This document shows positions 43,345-52,569 of a stretch of DNA of 64,000 bases, piece by piece. How positions within the stretch are numbered: position 1 is the first letter of the stretch; each line of letters opens with the position of its first letter. Made by a program: the position numbers and the translations under genes. Source of the DNA: Glaciecola sp048820975 (lineage in GTDB: Bacteria; Pseudomonadota; Gammaproteobacteria; Enterobacterales; Alteromonadaceae); the NCBI RefSeq assembly GCF_048820975.1, contig NZ_JBMEUF010000004.1:1-64000 (forward strand). Direction: 5' to 3'. The notes under the pieces are model-generated. The model made no database searches. It saw only the letters and a program-made list of their open reading frames with translations, and had not been told where the DNA came from.

Positions 43345-45030
43345 ATGTTGTTGCACAAACTACGTTTCACACAATTAATAAAATATAGCGCCGCTACATT
43401 ATGCTCATTGGCATTGGTAGCTCCTTTAGCCCAAGCCAAAACAATTCAATACACAAACGCTAACGGATATACGCTAAATGCAAAAGGAGAGCTTACACGC
43501 TTTACGCATTTTGTAGTACAGGATGACCTCATACAAAGCGTAGACGCCGACGTTTCATCAAGTATAGAAACCGTTAACCTTGAAGGCCAAACCGTTTTAC
43601 CGGGGCTTATAGATGCGCACGGGCACATATTGGGACTTGGTAGCAACTTATTGGAAGTAGATTTACGCGGCAGTACTTCAGAAAAAGAAGCCGCGAATAG
43701 AGTCATAACTTATATTGCCCAAGCAGCCAGTAGCGAAGAAGAAAGCGACTGGATTATTGGTAGAGGCTGGAACCAAGTATTATGGCCAAGCAAAGAATTC
43801 CCTTCTAAAGAAACACTAGACGCGCTGATTAAAGATCGCCCTATTTATTTATCTAGAGTGGATGGCCATGCTGCATGGCTAAACTCAAAGGCCTTGGCGC
43901 TTGCCGGAATAGACAGAAATACTATTTCACCAGCGGGTGGTGAAATAGTAAAAGATGCAAACGGAGAGCCTACCGGCGTACTAATTGATAATGCCGAATT
44001 ATTACTGCAGGATGTTTTGCCAAAACCCAGTAAAAAGCAATTTAAAAGAGCACTTGAAGCAGCCCAAGCACACTTATTAAGTTTAGGAATAACAAGTGCG
44101 CACGATGCAGGCATTTCAAAGCAGGTTCGTGACTTTTACATACAAGAAGCAGAAAGTAATGCATTGAAATTTCGTATTTATGCCATGCTTGCAGCCACTG
44201 ATCCTCAACTATTGTCAATGCTTAAATCAGGGCATTATTTAGATGACGACGCACTGTTAAGCATTAGAAGTGTAAAAGTATATGGTGATGGTGCTTTAGG
44301 CAGCCGGGGCGCGGCTTTGTTAAAGCCATATTCCGATGATCCAAGCAATTCGGGTTTATTAGTCACCTCACCTGAAACATTGCCAATGTTGTTTAACAAT
44401 ATAATAGGCGCTAACTTTCAATTAAACATTCATGCAATTGGTGACAGAGCTAACCGCCTAGCATTGCAGCAATTTGCCAAAACCTTTGCTATTTTTCCAG
44501 AAAATAGTGAACGCCACCGCGTAGAGCATGCTCAGGTTATAGCCGTGGAAGATATACCTTTGTTTAAAGAATACGGCGTCATTCCATCCATGCAGCCAAC
44601 TCACGCCACCAGCGATATGAACATGGCAGAAGACCGCTTAGGTAAGGCAAGACTAAAAGGCGCCTACGCGTGGCAAACATTTTTGCAGCAGGGCTCGCGA
44701 ATCGCTTTTGGCTCTGACTTCCCTGTTGAACTCGCCAACGCTTTTCATGGCTTACATGCAGCGGTAACTAGGCAAAATGCATTTGAAGAGCCTGCGCAAG
44801 GTTGGATAAAGTCTGAGAGTGTGTCACGTATTCAAGCCTTGAAAGGTTTCACTATTGATGCCGCTTACTCAGCGTTTCAAGAAGATCTCTTAGGCAGTAT
44901 TGAAGCAGGTAAAAAAGCTGATTTCATTGTGGTCGATAAAGATTATTTTGAGGTTGATAACGCTGAAATTCGTAACATCAAAGTTTTGCAAACCTTTGTG
45001 AATGGTGAGCAAGTTTATCAGCAACCTTAA
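43345..45030 (+). CDS. Exported YtcJ-like metal-dependent amidohydrolase
   Basis: A 561-residue amidohydrolase with signal peptide (cleavage after AQA about residue 31). Metal-site and family motifs: LPGLIDAHGHILGLG, SRVDGHAAWLNSKAL, ITSAHDAGI, VKVYGDGALGSRGAALL, NIHAIGDRANRLAL, RVEHAQVI and FGSDFPVE. This is the YtcJ-like group, whose substrates are mostly unknown. AAGGA precedes the ATG. Likely periplasmic. Confidence 0.92.
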   Translation: MLLHKLRFTQLIKYSAATLCSLALVAPLAQAKTIQYTNANGYTLNAKGELTRFTHFVVQDDLIQSVDADVSSSIETVNLEGQTVLPGLIDAHGHILGLGSNLLEVDLRGSTSEKEAANRVITYIAQAASSEEESDWIIGRGWNQVLWPSKEFPSKETLDALIKDRPIYLSRVDGHAAWLNSKALALAGIDRNTISPAGGEIVKDANGEPTGVLIDNAELLLQDVLPKPSKKQFKRALEAAQAHLLSLGITSAHDAGISKQVRDFYIQEAESNALKFRIYAMLAATDPQLLSMLKSGHYLDDDALLSIRSVKVYGDGALGSRGAALLKPYSDDPSNSGLLVTSPETLPMLFNNIIGANFQLNIHAIGDRANRLALQQFAKTFAIFPENSERHRVEHAQVIAVEDIPLFKEYGVIPSMQPTHATSDMNMAEDRLGKARLKGAYAWQTFLQQGSRIAFGSDFPVELANAFHGLHAAVTRQNAFEEPAQGWIKSESVSRIQALKGFTIDAAYSAFQEDLLGSIEAGKKADFIVVDKDYFEVDNAEIRNIKVLQTFVNGEQVYQQP

Positions 45031-45041
45031 TGCTAAGGTAA

Positions 45042-45548
45042 CTAGAACGTTAAAAGCATAAAGTGGCAAGCGGGGATAGCAGTTATCCCCTTTGGTGGAA
45101 CGGCTACCTCAAAACCCACTTTTGTGTAAACCTTGAAAGCGATCTTGTTTGCCTTATAGACATACAAGCTTACTTGTTTGATAGAGTGAACAGACTCAAT
45201 CTTTGCTTGTTCTACAAGGCTTGTTACTAAATAATAAGATAAGCCCATGCCCTGAAACTTCGGTGCAATGGCAACGCGGCCTAAATGCGCATAGCCTTGA
45301 TGCAACTGATACTGGCCAAAGCCTACTAATTCTGAGTGATAATAAAAACTTAAGGCCTTATATCCCTTCTTGTGTAAGGAGCGTAAAAACTCTTCATCAC
45401 TAGCAGCATACCTAAATGAAGCCCCGCCCCACAAGAGCAAATCCTTGGCGTTTGAAAACCACGATTTAAGCACAGGAAAGTCATGCTCTTGTGAAGGTCT
45501 TATTTCAAGATCAGTTGTTTCTATTCGGGATATAATGTTTTTATCCAT
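45042..45548 (-). CDS. GNAT family N-acetyltransferase
   Basis: A 168-residue acetyltransferase with the acetyl-CoA pyrophosphate loop in KFQGMGLSYYLVTSLVEQA (Q-x2-G-x-G type) and AHLGRVAIAP before it. ATG 45548 follows GAAGAGA. Its first 28 bases overlap the end of the upstream MBL-hydrolase gene on the same strand, so the two are co-transcribed and possibly coupled. Acceptor substrate unknown. Confidence 0.88.
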   Translation of the reverse strand: MDKNIISRIETTDLEIRPSQEHDFPVLKSWFSNAKDLLLWGGASFRYAASDEEFLRSLHKKGYKALSFYYHSELVGFGQYQLHQGYAHLGRVAIAPKFQGMGLSYYLVTSLVEQAKIESVHSIKQVSLYVYKANKIAFKVYTKVGFEVAVPPKGITAIPACHFMLLTF

Positions 45549-46384
45549 TTCTCTTCATTAATAAACTGCCAAGACCACGCATCCCACTTTTTGTCTAAGC
45601 CGGCCTTAAGTAAATCATCTAAGGACACCCCTGCTCGCTTTTGAGCTTGTACATACGTATGAGTTGCTTTGAGCATATTTAAAAACGTTTCAAATTCGGC
45701 TTTATTAGCTAGTTCACCGTGCCCCGGAATAATTTGGGTTTTGTCATCAATTTTTGATAGTAAGGTTTCAACTGCGCTTATGTAGCCTTTTACGCTTCCG
45801 CCTGCACCCAAATCAATATATGGGAACATGTCTTTAAAAAATAAGTCTCCAGTATGGAGTATGTTGGGTTCCTCAAACCACACCACAGAATCACCGTCTG
45901 TGTGGCCTAGAGGTAAATGGAAAACGTGAATGGTCTCGTTATTAAAATGAAACTTAAGGCCGTCTTTGTACGTTACTACGGGTAGCGCTTTGCTAGCTCC
46001 ATTGTCAGCTGAGGCTAAGCGTATTCTCACATTTTCGTGGGCAAATATAGTGGCGCCTTTATGCTCATGAAAAAACGCGTTTGAACCTGTATGATCACCA
46101 TGGTAGTGAGTATTTATAATATAACGCGGTGACTGCTCACTTAAGGTTGATAAGGTTTGCGCTATTTTTTCAGCCAATGGCGCATATTGGTCATCAATCA
46201 TTAATAAGCCATCTTCACCAGCCGACACACCTATATTCCCTCCCGCCCCTACAAGCATATGAACGGAACCACCAACTGCCTTAGCTTTGACTTCAACGTC
46301 AGCAAAGCGATCGTCGGCTATAGTGGCGTTGGCAATGGTAAAATTAGTAACTAACAAACTAAAAATAAGCGTAAGTCGTTTCAT
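45521..46384 (-). CDS. Exported MBL-fold metallo-hydrolase
   Basis: A 287-residue metallo-beta-lactamase-fold protein with signal peptide (about 1-20). Zinc ligands are HYHGDH (93-98), a His in LPLGHTDGDS, Asp in LHTGDLFF and His in IIPGHGELAN. The group includes SoxH/quinoprotein-relay-like and unspecialised periplasmic hydrolases; the sequence gives no basis for calling it a beta-lactamase with confidence. AAGGA precedes the ATG. First gene of a pair with the GNAT gene. Confidence 0.9.
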   Translation of the reverse strand: MKRLTLIFSLLVTNFTIANATIADDRFADVEVKAKAVGGSVHMLVGAGGNIGVSAGEDGLLMIDDQYAPLAEKIAQTLSTLSEQSPRYIINTHYHGDHTGSNAFFHEHKGATIFAHENVRIRLASADNGASKALPVVTYKDGLKFHFNNETIHVFHLPLGHTDGDSVVWFEEPNILHTGDLFFKDMFPYIDLGAGGSVKGYISAVETLLSKIDDKTQIIPGHGELANKAEFETFLNMLKATHTYVQAQKRAGVSLDDLLKAGLDKKWDAWSWQFINEEKWIKTLYPE

Positions 46385-46475
46385 TTAACTTCCTTTTTGT
46401 ACGTGTATTGTGCTGTTGATTTTGTGCTATTGATACCTTTTTATTTAGAAAAAAGATTTGCTCAAGGCACAATAT

Positions 46476-46706
46476 TTATTCTACAAAAGCAAAACGTGGC
46501 TTTTTACCCGCATCGGTTTGCACTTCTTCAATGAACATTGAATACGGACGAACCCACAACTTACCTTCGCCATATAAGGGGCGATACAACACCAATAGTG
46601 ATTCATCTTCTGAATGAATAACGGTATCAATAACTTCATACATACCGCCTTTATAGTGTTGATACCTACCAATTTTGAGTTTTACTGAGATTTGATTATC
46701 TGACAT
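46476..46706 (-). CDS. DUF1653 family protein
   Basis: A 76-residue soluble protein matching DUF1653: RYQHYKGGMYEVIDTVIHSE then LLVLYRPLYGEGKLWVRPYS and MFIEEV. ATG 46706 has AGGGG at proper distance; the ATG 24 bases upstream lacks one. It starts 31 bases after the dinB stop on the same strand and is probably co-transcribed, hence possibly SOS-induced. Function unknown. Confidence 0.88.
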   Translation of the reverse strand: MSDNQISVKLKIGRYQHYKGGMYEVIDTVIHSEDESLLVLYRPLYGEGKLWVRPYSMFIEEVQTDAGKKPRFAFVE

Positions 46707-46737
46707 AAAAGCCCCTGCTAAAAAATACATGTTTTGT

Positions 46738-47799
46738 TTAGTCTAACATCAAAGATAGTTGCTTCGCACTGCCAGTATCATCAGCAAAACCAATATATAC
46801 GCCCAGCAAACGTGCATCTTTGCCATTTCTGCGTTCCCAAGCTTCTTCTAGTAAGGCTGAAAAAACGTTTGCATTTAGCTCTGCGCTTTTATGCTCTTTT
46901 GTAGTTTGGCGAAAGTCAGAGAATTTAAGTTTAACGCCTAGCTTGTCTATTTTTCTGGTTTTTAAATGCTTACCTGCACGCCTTTCTAATTCAGGTAGTA
47001 GCGAATCTTTTAAATAAGCTTGTAAATCAGGCTCATTAATCATATTTTCGGCAAAGGTACGCTCAACTGCTACCGATTTTCGAATTCGACTTGTTTCTAC
47101 CCCACGCGCATCAATCCCTTGGCATTTACGCCATAAGCTTAATCCAAATTTCCCAAAGCGTTTAATAAGCAAAGACTGCTCACTCGCGCGAATATCAGCA
47201 CCGGTATTTAGGTTCATTTCTTGTAATTTGCCAAAGGTAACTTTCCCCACGCCGGGAATTTTATTAAGTGGTAGATGTTCAATAAAGGGAATGATTTGGT
47301 CAGGCTTTACAAGATATTGCCCGTTTGGCTTGTTCATATCAGAGGCTATTTTGGCGATAAACTTAAGTGGTGCAATGCCCGCTGAAGCGGTTAAGCCGAG
47401 TTCTTTGTGAATACTACTTCTAATATCTTGCGCAATAAGCGTTGCTGAGCCTGAAAATTGCGTGCAGTCAGTCACATCTAAATAGGCTTCATCTAAGGAT
47501 AGCGGTTCTATAAGAGGAGTATAACGAGAAAAAATTTCTCTGATTTGACTGCTAATAGCTTGATACACCTGCATTCTGCCAGGCACAATTATTAACTGAG
47601 GGCAAAGTCGTTTAGCCATGGATGTAGGCATAGCTGAGCGCACGCCGTATTCACGAGCCAAATAATTACAGGTTGATAACACGCCTCGCTGCGTGGATTT
47701 CCCGCCTACTGCTACGGGTTTATTGGCTAACGAAGGATTATCGCGCACCTCAACAGAAACGTAAAACGCGTCCATGTCTACGTGTATAAACTTTCGCAT
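46738..47799 (-). CDS. dinB: DNA polymerase IV (Y family) DinB
   Basis: A 353-residue translesion polymerase. Catalytic acidic residues are in HVDMDAFYVSVE and SLDEAYLDVT; helix-hairpin-helix (LNKIPGVGKVTFGKLQ) and little-finger domains follow; the last residues QLSLMLD are a beta-clamp-binding motif. E. coli DinB is 351. A LexA box begins 13 bases upstream of the start, so SOS induction is expected. Confidence 0.96.
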   Translation of the reverse strand: MRKFIHVDMDAFYVSVEVRDNPSLANKPVAVGGKSTQRGVLSTCNYLAREYGVRSAMPTSMAKRLCPQLIIVPGRMQVYQAISSQIREIFSRYTPLIEPLSLDEAYLDVTDCTQFSGSATLIAQDIRSSIHKELGLTASAGIAPLKFIAKIASDMNKPNGQYLVKPDQIIPFIEHLPLNKIPGVGKVTFGKLQEMNLNTGADIRASEQSLLIKRFGKFGLSLWRKCQGIDARGVETSRIRKSVAVERTFAENMINEPDLQAYLKDSLLPELERRAGKHLKTRKIDKLGVKLKFSDFRQTTKEHKSAELNANVFSALLEEAWERRNGKDARLLGVYIGFADDTGSAKQLSLMLD

Positions 47800-47811
47800 A
47801 ACACACCATAG

Positions 47812-47827
47812 CTGTATAAATTAACAG
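47812..47827 (-). promoter_or_regulatory. LexA (SOS) box upstream of dinB
   Basis: CTGTATAAATTAACAG (plus strand) has the CTG-N10-CAG core of gammaproteobacterial LexA sites with an AT-rich centre and a following TA. It ends 13 bases from the dinB start codon, so a bound repressor would block the promoter or early transcript. Confidence 0.88.
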
Positions 47828-47933
47828 TATTGTGCTACTTTTTTAGGTTTATTCATAGTGTTTTCTAAAAATAATGCTAGGAAAAAAAGTGCAGAGTAGT
47901 TAATCTAAAAAAAATTATAACAAAAGGGATTAG

Positions 47934-48650
47934 ATGAAGTTTATTGTGTTGGCGCTAGCGATATTTGCCACTTTATATAGCAAGGTAGTAAGTAGTACTG
48001 AACACCCTTTTAATTATAATCCCCAGCCTATTAGAGTGGGATTAGTAATTTTCCCTCCGCTTGTACTAAAAGAAACAAACGATTCTTGCTACGGTGACGC
48101 AATTGATTATGTCAAAAAAGTGCTTAGTTCAACTCGCTTACCGGTTCAATTCTATTGCGGTTCTGCCGCTAGAATTTATCATGACTTTAATCAAAATAAG
48201 CTAGATATCACCATAAATACTAAGGCGACTAAAGCCTTAAATAAAACGGCTCACTTTTCTACAAAACCCTATACGAAGCTTGAGGTAATGCTATACAGTA
48301 AAAAAGACTTCAGTAAAAAAACAGTGTCTGCAATTAATAAGTTTGAGTATCACGGAGAGCGCTCAAGGTTACTCAAGAAAGGCTATAAGTTTATTGATAA
48401 GGCCAACGCACGCCAAGCCTTTATGGTATTTTTACGTCAGCATACACACCATCTTATAAGCTACAAAAAACCCATTGATTACTATTTATCAAATAGCCAT
48501 GAGAGCAATACGTTTAAAAGACTAGATAGTGGTTTTGCAGAACAATTTCTATTTGAAGTGCCTACTTATTTGGTTGTGAATACAAACTCACATCTTTCAA
48601 CAAAATTGATCGACAGCATAGAAGCATATAATGAGCGTGAAACCCATTAG
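47934..48650 (+). CDS. Periplasmic solute-binding-protein-like protein (SBP_bac_3 type)
   Basis: A 238-residue exported protein (signal to about residue 21) with the opening IRVGLVIFPPLVLKETND..CYGDAIDYVKKV and NKLDITINTKATKALNKTAHFSTKPY, as in family 3 amino-acid-binding proteins. No ABC transporter or sensor gene is adjacent; in Alteromonadales many such stand-alone proteins occur with unknown ligands. AAGGGA precedes the ATG. Confidence 0.75.
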   Translation: MKFIVLALAIFATLYSKVVSSTEHPFNYNPQPIRVGLVIFPPLVLKETNDSCYGDAIDYVKKVLSSTRLPVQFYCGSAARIYHDFNQNKLDITINTKATKALNKTAHFSTKPYTKLEVMLYSKKDFSKKTVSAINKFEYHGERSRLLKKGYKFIDKANARQAFMVFLRQHTHHLISYKKPIDYYLSNSHESNTFKRLDSGFAEQFLFEVPTYLVVNTNSHLSTKLIDSIEAYNERETH

Positions 48651-48669
48651 GTGACACGCTATTTATAGT

Positions 48670-48903
48670 CTACAAAATCTGATTATTCTTCCACTCTGCT
48701 AATTTCTCTTGGCGTTTTTCTTCCCTTTCTAAACGCGCTTTTTTGCGATCGCAGGGTTCAGGGCAATCACATGCTTTTTCAACACCAACAGCACCAAGGC
48801 CGCCACATGAACCCGATATACTTTTCTTTTGCAATATGTAACCTAGCCCCATAGCTAGTGACATTAATAAGAAAAAACCAAATGCTAAAATAAATGTACT
48901 CAA
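48670..48903 (-). CDS. nqrM: Na+-NQR maturation protein NqrM
   Basis: A 77-residue protein with one N-terminal membrane helix (about 5-25) and the four-cysteine signature SCGGLGAVGVEKACDCPEPC, then a charged tail. NqrM is needed to assemble NQR, probably delivering iron for the Cys cage between NqrD and NqrE. The start is TTG 48903, preceded by AGAAGAG; this fits the family length. It follows apbE, the conserved position. Confidence 0.95.
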   Translation of the reverse strand: MSTFILAFGFFLLMSLAMGLGYILQKKSISGSCGGLGAVGVEKACDCPEPCDRKKARLEREEKRQEKLAEWKNNQIL

Positions 48904-48944
48904 TTCTAAACTCTTCTGTAGTTAAAAAATTTTTATAAGTTACT

Positions 48945-49985
48945 TTAAAGACCGGAATTACTAGGCTTTATTACATTGACTTGTGCATTATACGCGCTTG
49001 TTGGGTATTCAACAAAGTCTTCACCCTCTTTTGTAATAAAAAGAGCTGCAATATTATTTTTTTCAGCAATTAAAAAGCCGCGGTCTTTACCTAAAACAAT
49101 TAAGGCAGTTGCTAAACCGTCAGCAGTCATAGAACTTTTCGCTACCACTGATACCGACACCAAGTTATGTTGTATGGGAGCCCCCGTACTTGGATCTATA
49201 AGGTGGGAGTATCTTACCCCCTCTTCCTCAAAGTAGTTTCGGTAATCCCCCGAAGAAGCTATTGCATTGTTGCCAATACTAATCACACTTTGTGCACTGC
49301 GTTCTGTTGTACTTGGCTTCTCTATGGCAACTAACCACTGTTGGTTGTTTGGCTTAGTACCAGATAGCCTCATTTCACCGCCAATTTCCACTAAGTAATT
49401 TTTAATGCCGCGTTTTTCTAATATTAAGGCTAGCCTATCAACCGCATACCCTTTAGCGATGGTAGATAAGTCTATATAAACCTTACTGTGTGCCTTTTTA
49501 ACCACATTTCCTTTAATAGAGAATTTATCTACGCCCACATACCTTGAAATAAGCGCTAAATCTTCTTTGCTTGGTAATATTTCAGGGCGTGATTGCGGCC
49601 CAAAACCCCATAAGTTGACTAAAGGGCCCACTGTTATATCAAGCATTCCCTCGCTTAATGTATTTATACGCAATGCTTCGTTTATTACAAAAGCAGTTTG
49701 GTCGGAAACTTCAAATGGTGTATTTGCGGGAGCCTTGTTCAATAAAGAAAGCTCTGAGTCTTCAATGTAAGTCGACATAAGCGCATTAATCTGCACAAGT
49801 TCATCTTGTATTGCCTCTTCGATTTGAGCTCTAGTAGGCGTGCTTTCGCTGGCTTGCTGATTATACGTGAACTTGAGAGTATATGTGGTACCCATCGTTC
49901 TGCCATTTATGGTTTCAAGAGGTGTATTGGATTGCCCACACGCTTGTAAAAATAGCACAAAGACAAAAATAATGACGTTTTTCAA
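48945..49985 (-). CDS. apbE: FAD:protein FMN transferase ApbE
   Basis: ApbE attaches FMN covalently to Thr of NqrB and NqrC. The 346-residue lipoprotein has lipobox LQAC with Cys16, GRTMGTTYTLKF, VGPLVNLWGFGP, DLSTIAKGYAVD and HLIDPSTGAPIQHNLVSVSV, Mg-dependent flavin-binding features of the family. The start is TTG, 8 bases after AAGGAA; no ATG is available. It lies between nqrF and nqrM, but a terminator stands before it. Confidence 0.95.
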   Translation of the reverse strand: MKNVIIFVFVLFLQACGQSNTPLETINGRTMGTTYTLKFTYNQQASESTPTRAQIEEAIQDELVQINALMSTYIEDSELSLLNKAPANTPFEVSDQTAFVINEALRINTLSEGMLDITVGPLVNLWGFGPQSRPEILPSKEDLALISRYVGVDKFSIKGNVVKKAHSKVYIDLSTIAKGYAVDRLALILEKRGIKNYLVEIGGEMRLSGTKPNNQQWLVAIEKPSTTERSAQSVISIGNNAIASSGDYRNYFEEEGVRYSHLIDPSTGAPIQHNLVSVSVVAKSSMTADGLATALIVLGKDRGFLIAEKNNIAALFITKEGEDFVEYPTSAYNAQVNVIKPSNSGL

Positions 49986-50002
49986 ATCAGGCTTTCCTTA
50001 TA

Positions 50003-50038
50003 AAATAAAAAAGGGGCGCTATATAATATAGGGCCCCT
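50003..50038 (-). terminator. Terminator between nqrF and apbE
   Basis: On the minus strand AGGGGC pairs with GCCCCT around an inner palindrome, followed by a run of T. It would end the nqrABCDEF transcript while apbE and nqrM continue by read-through or their own promoter. Confidence 0.8.
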
Positions 50039-50058
50039 GTATACTTCTAACTGACTAA

Positions 50059-51291
50059 CTAGCCACCGAAATCATCAAGCATGATGTTCTCATCTTCCAC
50101 GCCTAATTCTTTAAGCATATTGATTACAGCAGCATTCATCATAGGTGGACCACACATGTAGAACTCACAATCTTCTGGAGCAGGGTGGTTTTTCAAATAA
50201 TTTTCTAGTAACACGTTGTGAATAAAGCCAGTATCGCCTTCCCAGTTATCTTCTGGTTGCGGGTCAGACAATGCAACGTGCCATGTGAAGTTTTCGTTCT
50301 CAGCTTGCAGCATATCGAAGTCTTCAACATAAAACATTTCACGTAAAGAACGAGCGCCATACCAGAATGTCATTTTACGGTCGGTTTTAATTCGACGAAG
50401 TTGGTCAAATATGTGTGAACGCATTGGCGCCATACCAGCACCACCACCAACAAAGACCATTTCAGCGTCAGTGTCTTTAGCAAAGAATTCACCAAATGGA
50501 CCAGATATAGTTACCTTATCGCCTTTCTTCAAAGACCAAATAAATGATGACATTTTACCTGCAGGTAAGCTTAGGTTATTAGGCGGCGGCGTAGCAATAC
50601 GCACGTTAAGCATAATAATACCTTCTTCTTCAGGATAGTTGGCCATTGAGTAAGCACGAATAGTTTCTTCGTCAACTTTAGACTCAACATCAAAGAAACC
50701 AAAGTGTTCCCAATCTTTACGATATTCATCAGGTACATCAAAGTCTTTATATTTAACATGATGAGGTGGAGCTTCAATCTGAATATAACCACCCGCACGG
50801 AAAGGAACGCTTTCGCCGTCAGGTATACCTAATTTTAACTCTTTGATAAAGGTTGCTTCGTTATTATTAGAAATAACTTCACAGTCCCACTTCTTGATAC
50901 CGAATACTTCTTCTGGCAATTCAATTTTCATGTCTTGCTTTATAGCAACCTGACACGCTAAACGGCAACCTTCTTTAGATTCACGTTTAGTGATGTGGTC
51001 AAGTTCAGTGGGTAAAATCTCGCCGCCGCCGTCTTTAATATCAACACGACACTGACCACAAGAACCACCACCACCACAAGCTGATGATACAAATATACCT
51101 GAATCAGCTAATGCACCTAATAACTTACCGCCTGGTTGAGTGGTAATAGTGTTTTCAGGATCATCGTTGATCATAATTTTAACGTCACCACTTGGGACGA
51201 GCTTTGATTTGGCGAACATGATAATAAATACCAATACCAAAACAATGGCGATGAACATACCAACGCCTAAATATATCTCTGTAGGATTCAT
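50059..51291 (-). CDS. nqrF: Na+-NQR subunit F
   Basis: Electron entry subunit: oxidises NADH via FAD and a [2Fe-2S] centre. The 410-residue protein has one N-terminal membrane helix (about 5-28), ferredoxin cysteines in SACGGGGSCGQC and CRLACQ, FAD motif RAYSMANYP, NADH motif GGGAGMAPMRSH and the conserved end LDDFGG. AGGAG precedes the ATG. Last gene of the nqrA-F operon. Confidence 0.98.
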   Translation of the reverse strand: MNPTEIYLGVGMFIAIVLVLVFIIMFAKSKLVPSGDVKIMINDDPENTITTQPGGKLLGALADSGIFVSSACGGGGSCGQCRVDIKDGGGEILPTELDHITKRESKEGCRLACQVAIKQDMKIELPEEVFGIKKWDCEVISNNNEATFIKELKLGIPDGESVPFRAGGYIQIEAPPHHVKYKDFDVPDEYRKDWEHFGFFDVESKVDEETIRAYSMANYPEEEGIIMLNVRIATPPPNNLSLPAGKMSSFIWSLKKGDKVTISGPFGEFFAKDTDAEMVFVGGGAGMAPMRSHIFDQLRRIKTDRKMTFWYGARSLREMFYVEDFDMLQAENENFTWHVALSDPQPEDNWEGDTGFIHNVLLENYLKNHPAPEDCEFYMCGPPMMNAAVINMLKELGVEDENIMLDDFGG

Positions 51292-51312
51292 TCTATAATC
51301 TCCTGAGCCGCG

Positions 51313-51921
51313 TTACAGTTGAACGCCGGTGAATGATTGGAAACCAAGTGCCATTAATCCAGCAATCATGAATACTGAGCCTAAACCGCGTAATCCATCT
51401 GGAATATCAGCGTATTTCAGTTTTTCACGAACCGCTGCTAATAATATAATAGCTAAGGCCCATCCCATACCACTACCAACACCATATACAATACTTTCTG
51501 TAAAGTTGTATTCACGTTGTACTGCGAAAGCTACACCACCAAAGATGGCGCAGTTAACAGTAATAAGTGGTAGAAAGATTCCCAAGGCATTGTACAAAGC
51601 TGGGAAAAACTTATCTAAAGTCATTTCCAAAATTTGTACTAATGCAGCAATAACACCAATGAAGGTCAAGAAGCTTAAGAAGCTCAAGTCTGCATCAGGG
51701 AAACCAGCCCAAGCAAGTGCGCCTGGCGCAAGAATGCTCGTGTAAACAACTTGGTTTACCGGTACAGAAATACCCAATACAACGATTACTGCGACCCCTA
51801 GGCCCATTGATGTTTTAACTTTTTTAGATACGGCAATGAAAGTACACATACCTAAGAATAATGTTAGCGCCATGTTCTCAACGAAAATGGCACGAATAAG
51901 TAATGAAACGTATGAATCCAT
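51313..51921 (-). CDS. nqrE: Na+-NQR subunit E
   Basis: A 202-residue six-helix membrane subunit that with NqrD forms the Na+ path and, through paired cysteines in the half-helices (one in the TVNCAIFGG stretch), an intramembrane iron site. It opens YVSLLIRAIFVENMALTLFLG, characteristic of NqrE/RnfA. Ribosome binding site AAGGA lies at the end of nqrD. Confidence 0.97.
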   Translation of the reverse strand: MDSYVSLLIRAIFVENMALTLFLGMCTFIAVSKKVKTSMGLGVAVIVVLGISVPVNQVVYTSILAPGALAWAGFPDADLSFLSFLTFIGVIAALVQILEMTLDKFFPALYNALGIFLPLITVNCAIFGGVAFAVQREYNFTESIVYGVGSGMGWALAIILLAAVREKLKYADIPDGLRGLGSVFMIAGLMALGFQSFTGVQL

Positions 51922-51927
51922 GAGTGC

Positions 51928-52560
51928 TTATTCCTTAGGTTCTACTTGTTCAGGGCGGAAAGTACGGATACCCCAAATCATTAAGCCAATTAAGATAAAC
52001 GAACTAAAAGGCAATATTAGTAAGCCGTTGCCGGTATACCAGCCGCCATTTTGTACTAAAGGTAAAATCTCGAAACCTAAAATAGTACCAAAGCCGAATA
52101 GCTCTTTTACCGTACCAATCACAATTAGTACAAAGCTGTAGCCTAAGCCATTTCCAATACCGTCTAAGAAGCTCATTAGCGGCGGTGACTTCATAGCGTA
52201 AGCTTCTGCTCGACCCATTACAATACAGTTTGTAATGATCAAGCCAACGAAAACCGACAACTGTTTTGATATTTCGTAGCTATAAGCTTTAAGAACTTGG
52301 TCAACCACAATAACCAATGAAGCAATAATCGTCATTTGAATGATGATACGCACACTCGATGGTATTTGATTACGAATTAACGATATGAACAAATTAGAAA
52401 ATGCTACTACCGTTGTAAGTGCTAGCGACATAACTAGGGCAGTTTCTAACTTAGTTGTAATTGCCAATGCCGAGCAAATACCCAACACATGCAATGCGAT
52501 AGGGTTACTATCAATAATTGGCCCGAAGAGGGCTTTTTTCATTTCTTTAGTATCAGCCAT
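51928..52560 (-). CDS. nqrD: Na+-NQR subunit D
   Basis: A 210-residue membrane subunit homologous to NqrE/RnfE, with six helices and the Cys-containing LIITNCIVMGRAEAYAM half-helix of the iron site. Length equals that of the Vibrio protein. It begins 9 bases after nqrC and ends 6 bases before nqrE. Confidence 0.97.
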   Translation of the reverse strand: MADTKEMKKALFGPIIDSNPIALHVLGICSALAITTKLETALVMSLALTTVVAFSNLFISLIRNQIPSSVRIIIQMTIIASLVIVVDQVLKAYSYEISKQLSVFVGLIITNCIVMGRAEAYAMKSPPLMSFLDGIGNGLGYSFVLIVIGTVKELFGFGTILGFEILPLVQNGGWYTGNGLLILPFSSFILIGLMIWGIRTFRPEQVEPKE

Positions 52561-52569
52561 GTTCGTGCC

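Noticed and set aside
51329..51745. 138-codon plus-strand frame opposite nqrE
   Set aside because: Antisense shadow; nqrE is unambiguous.
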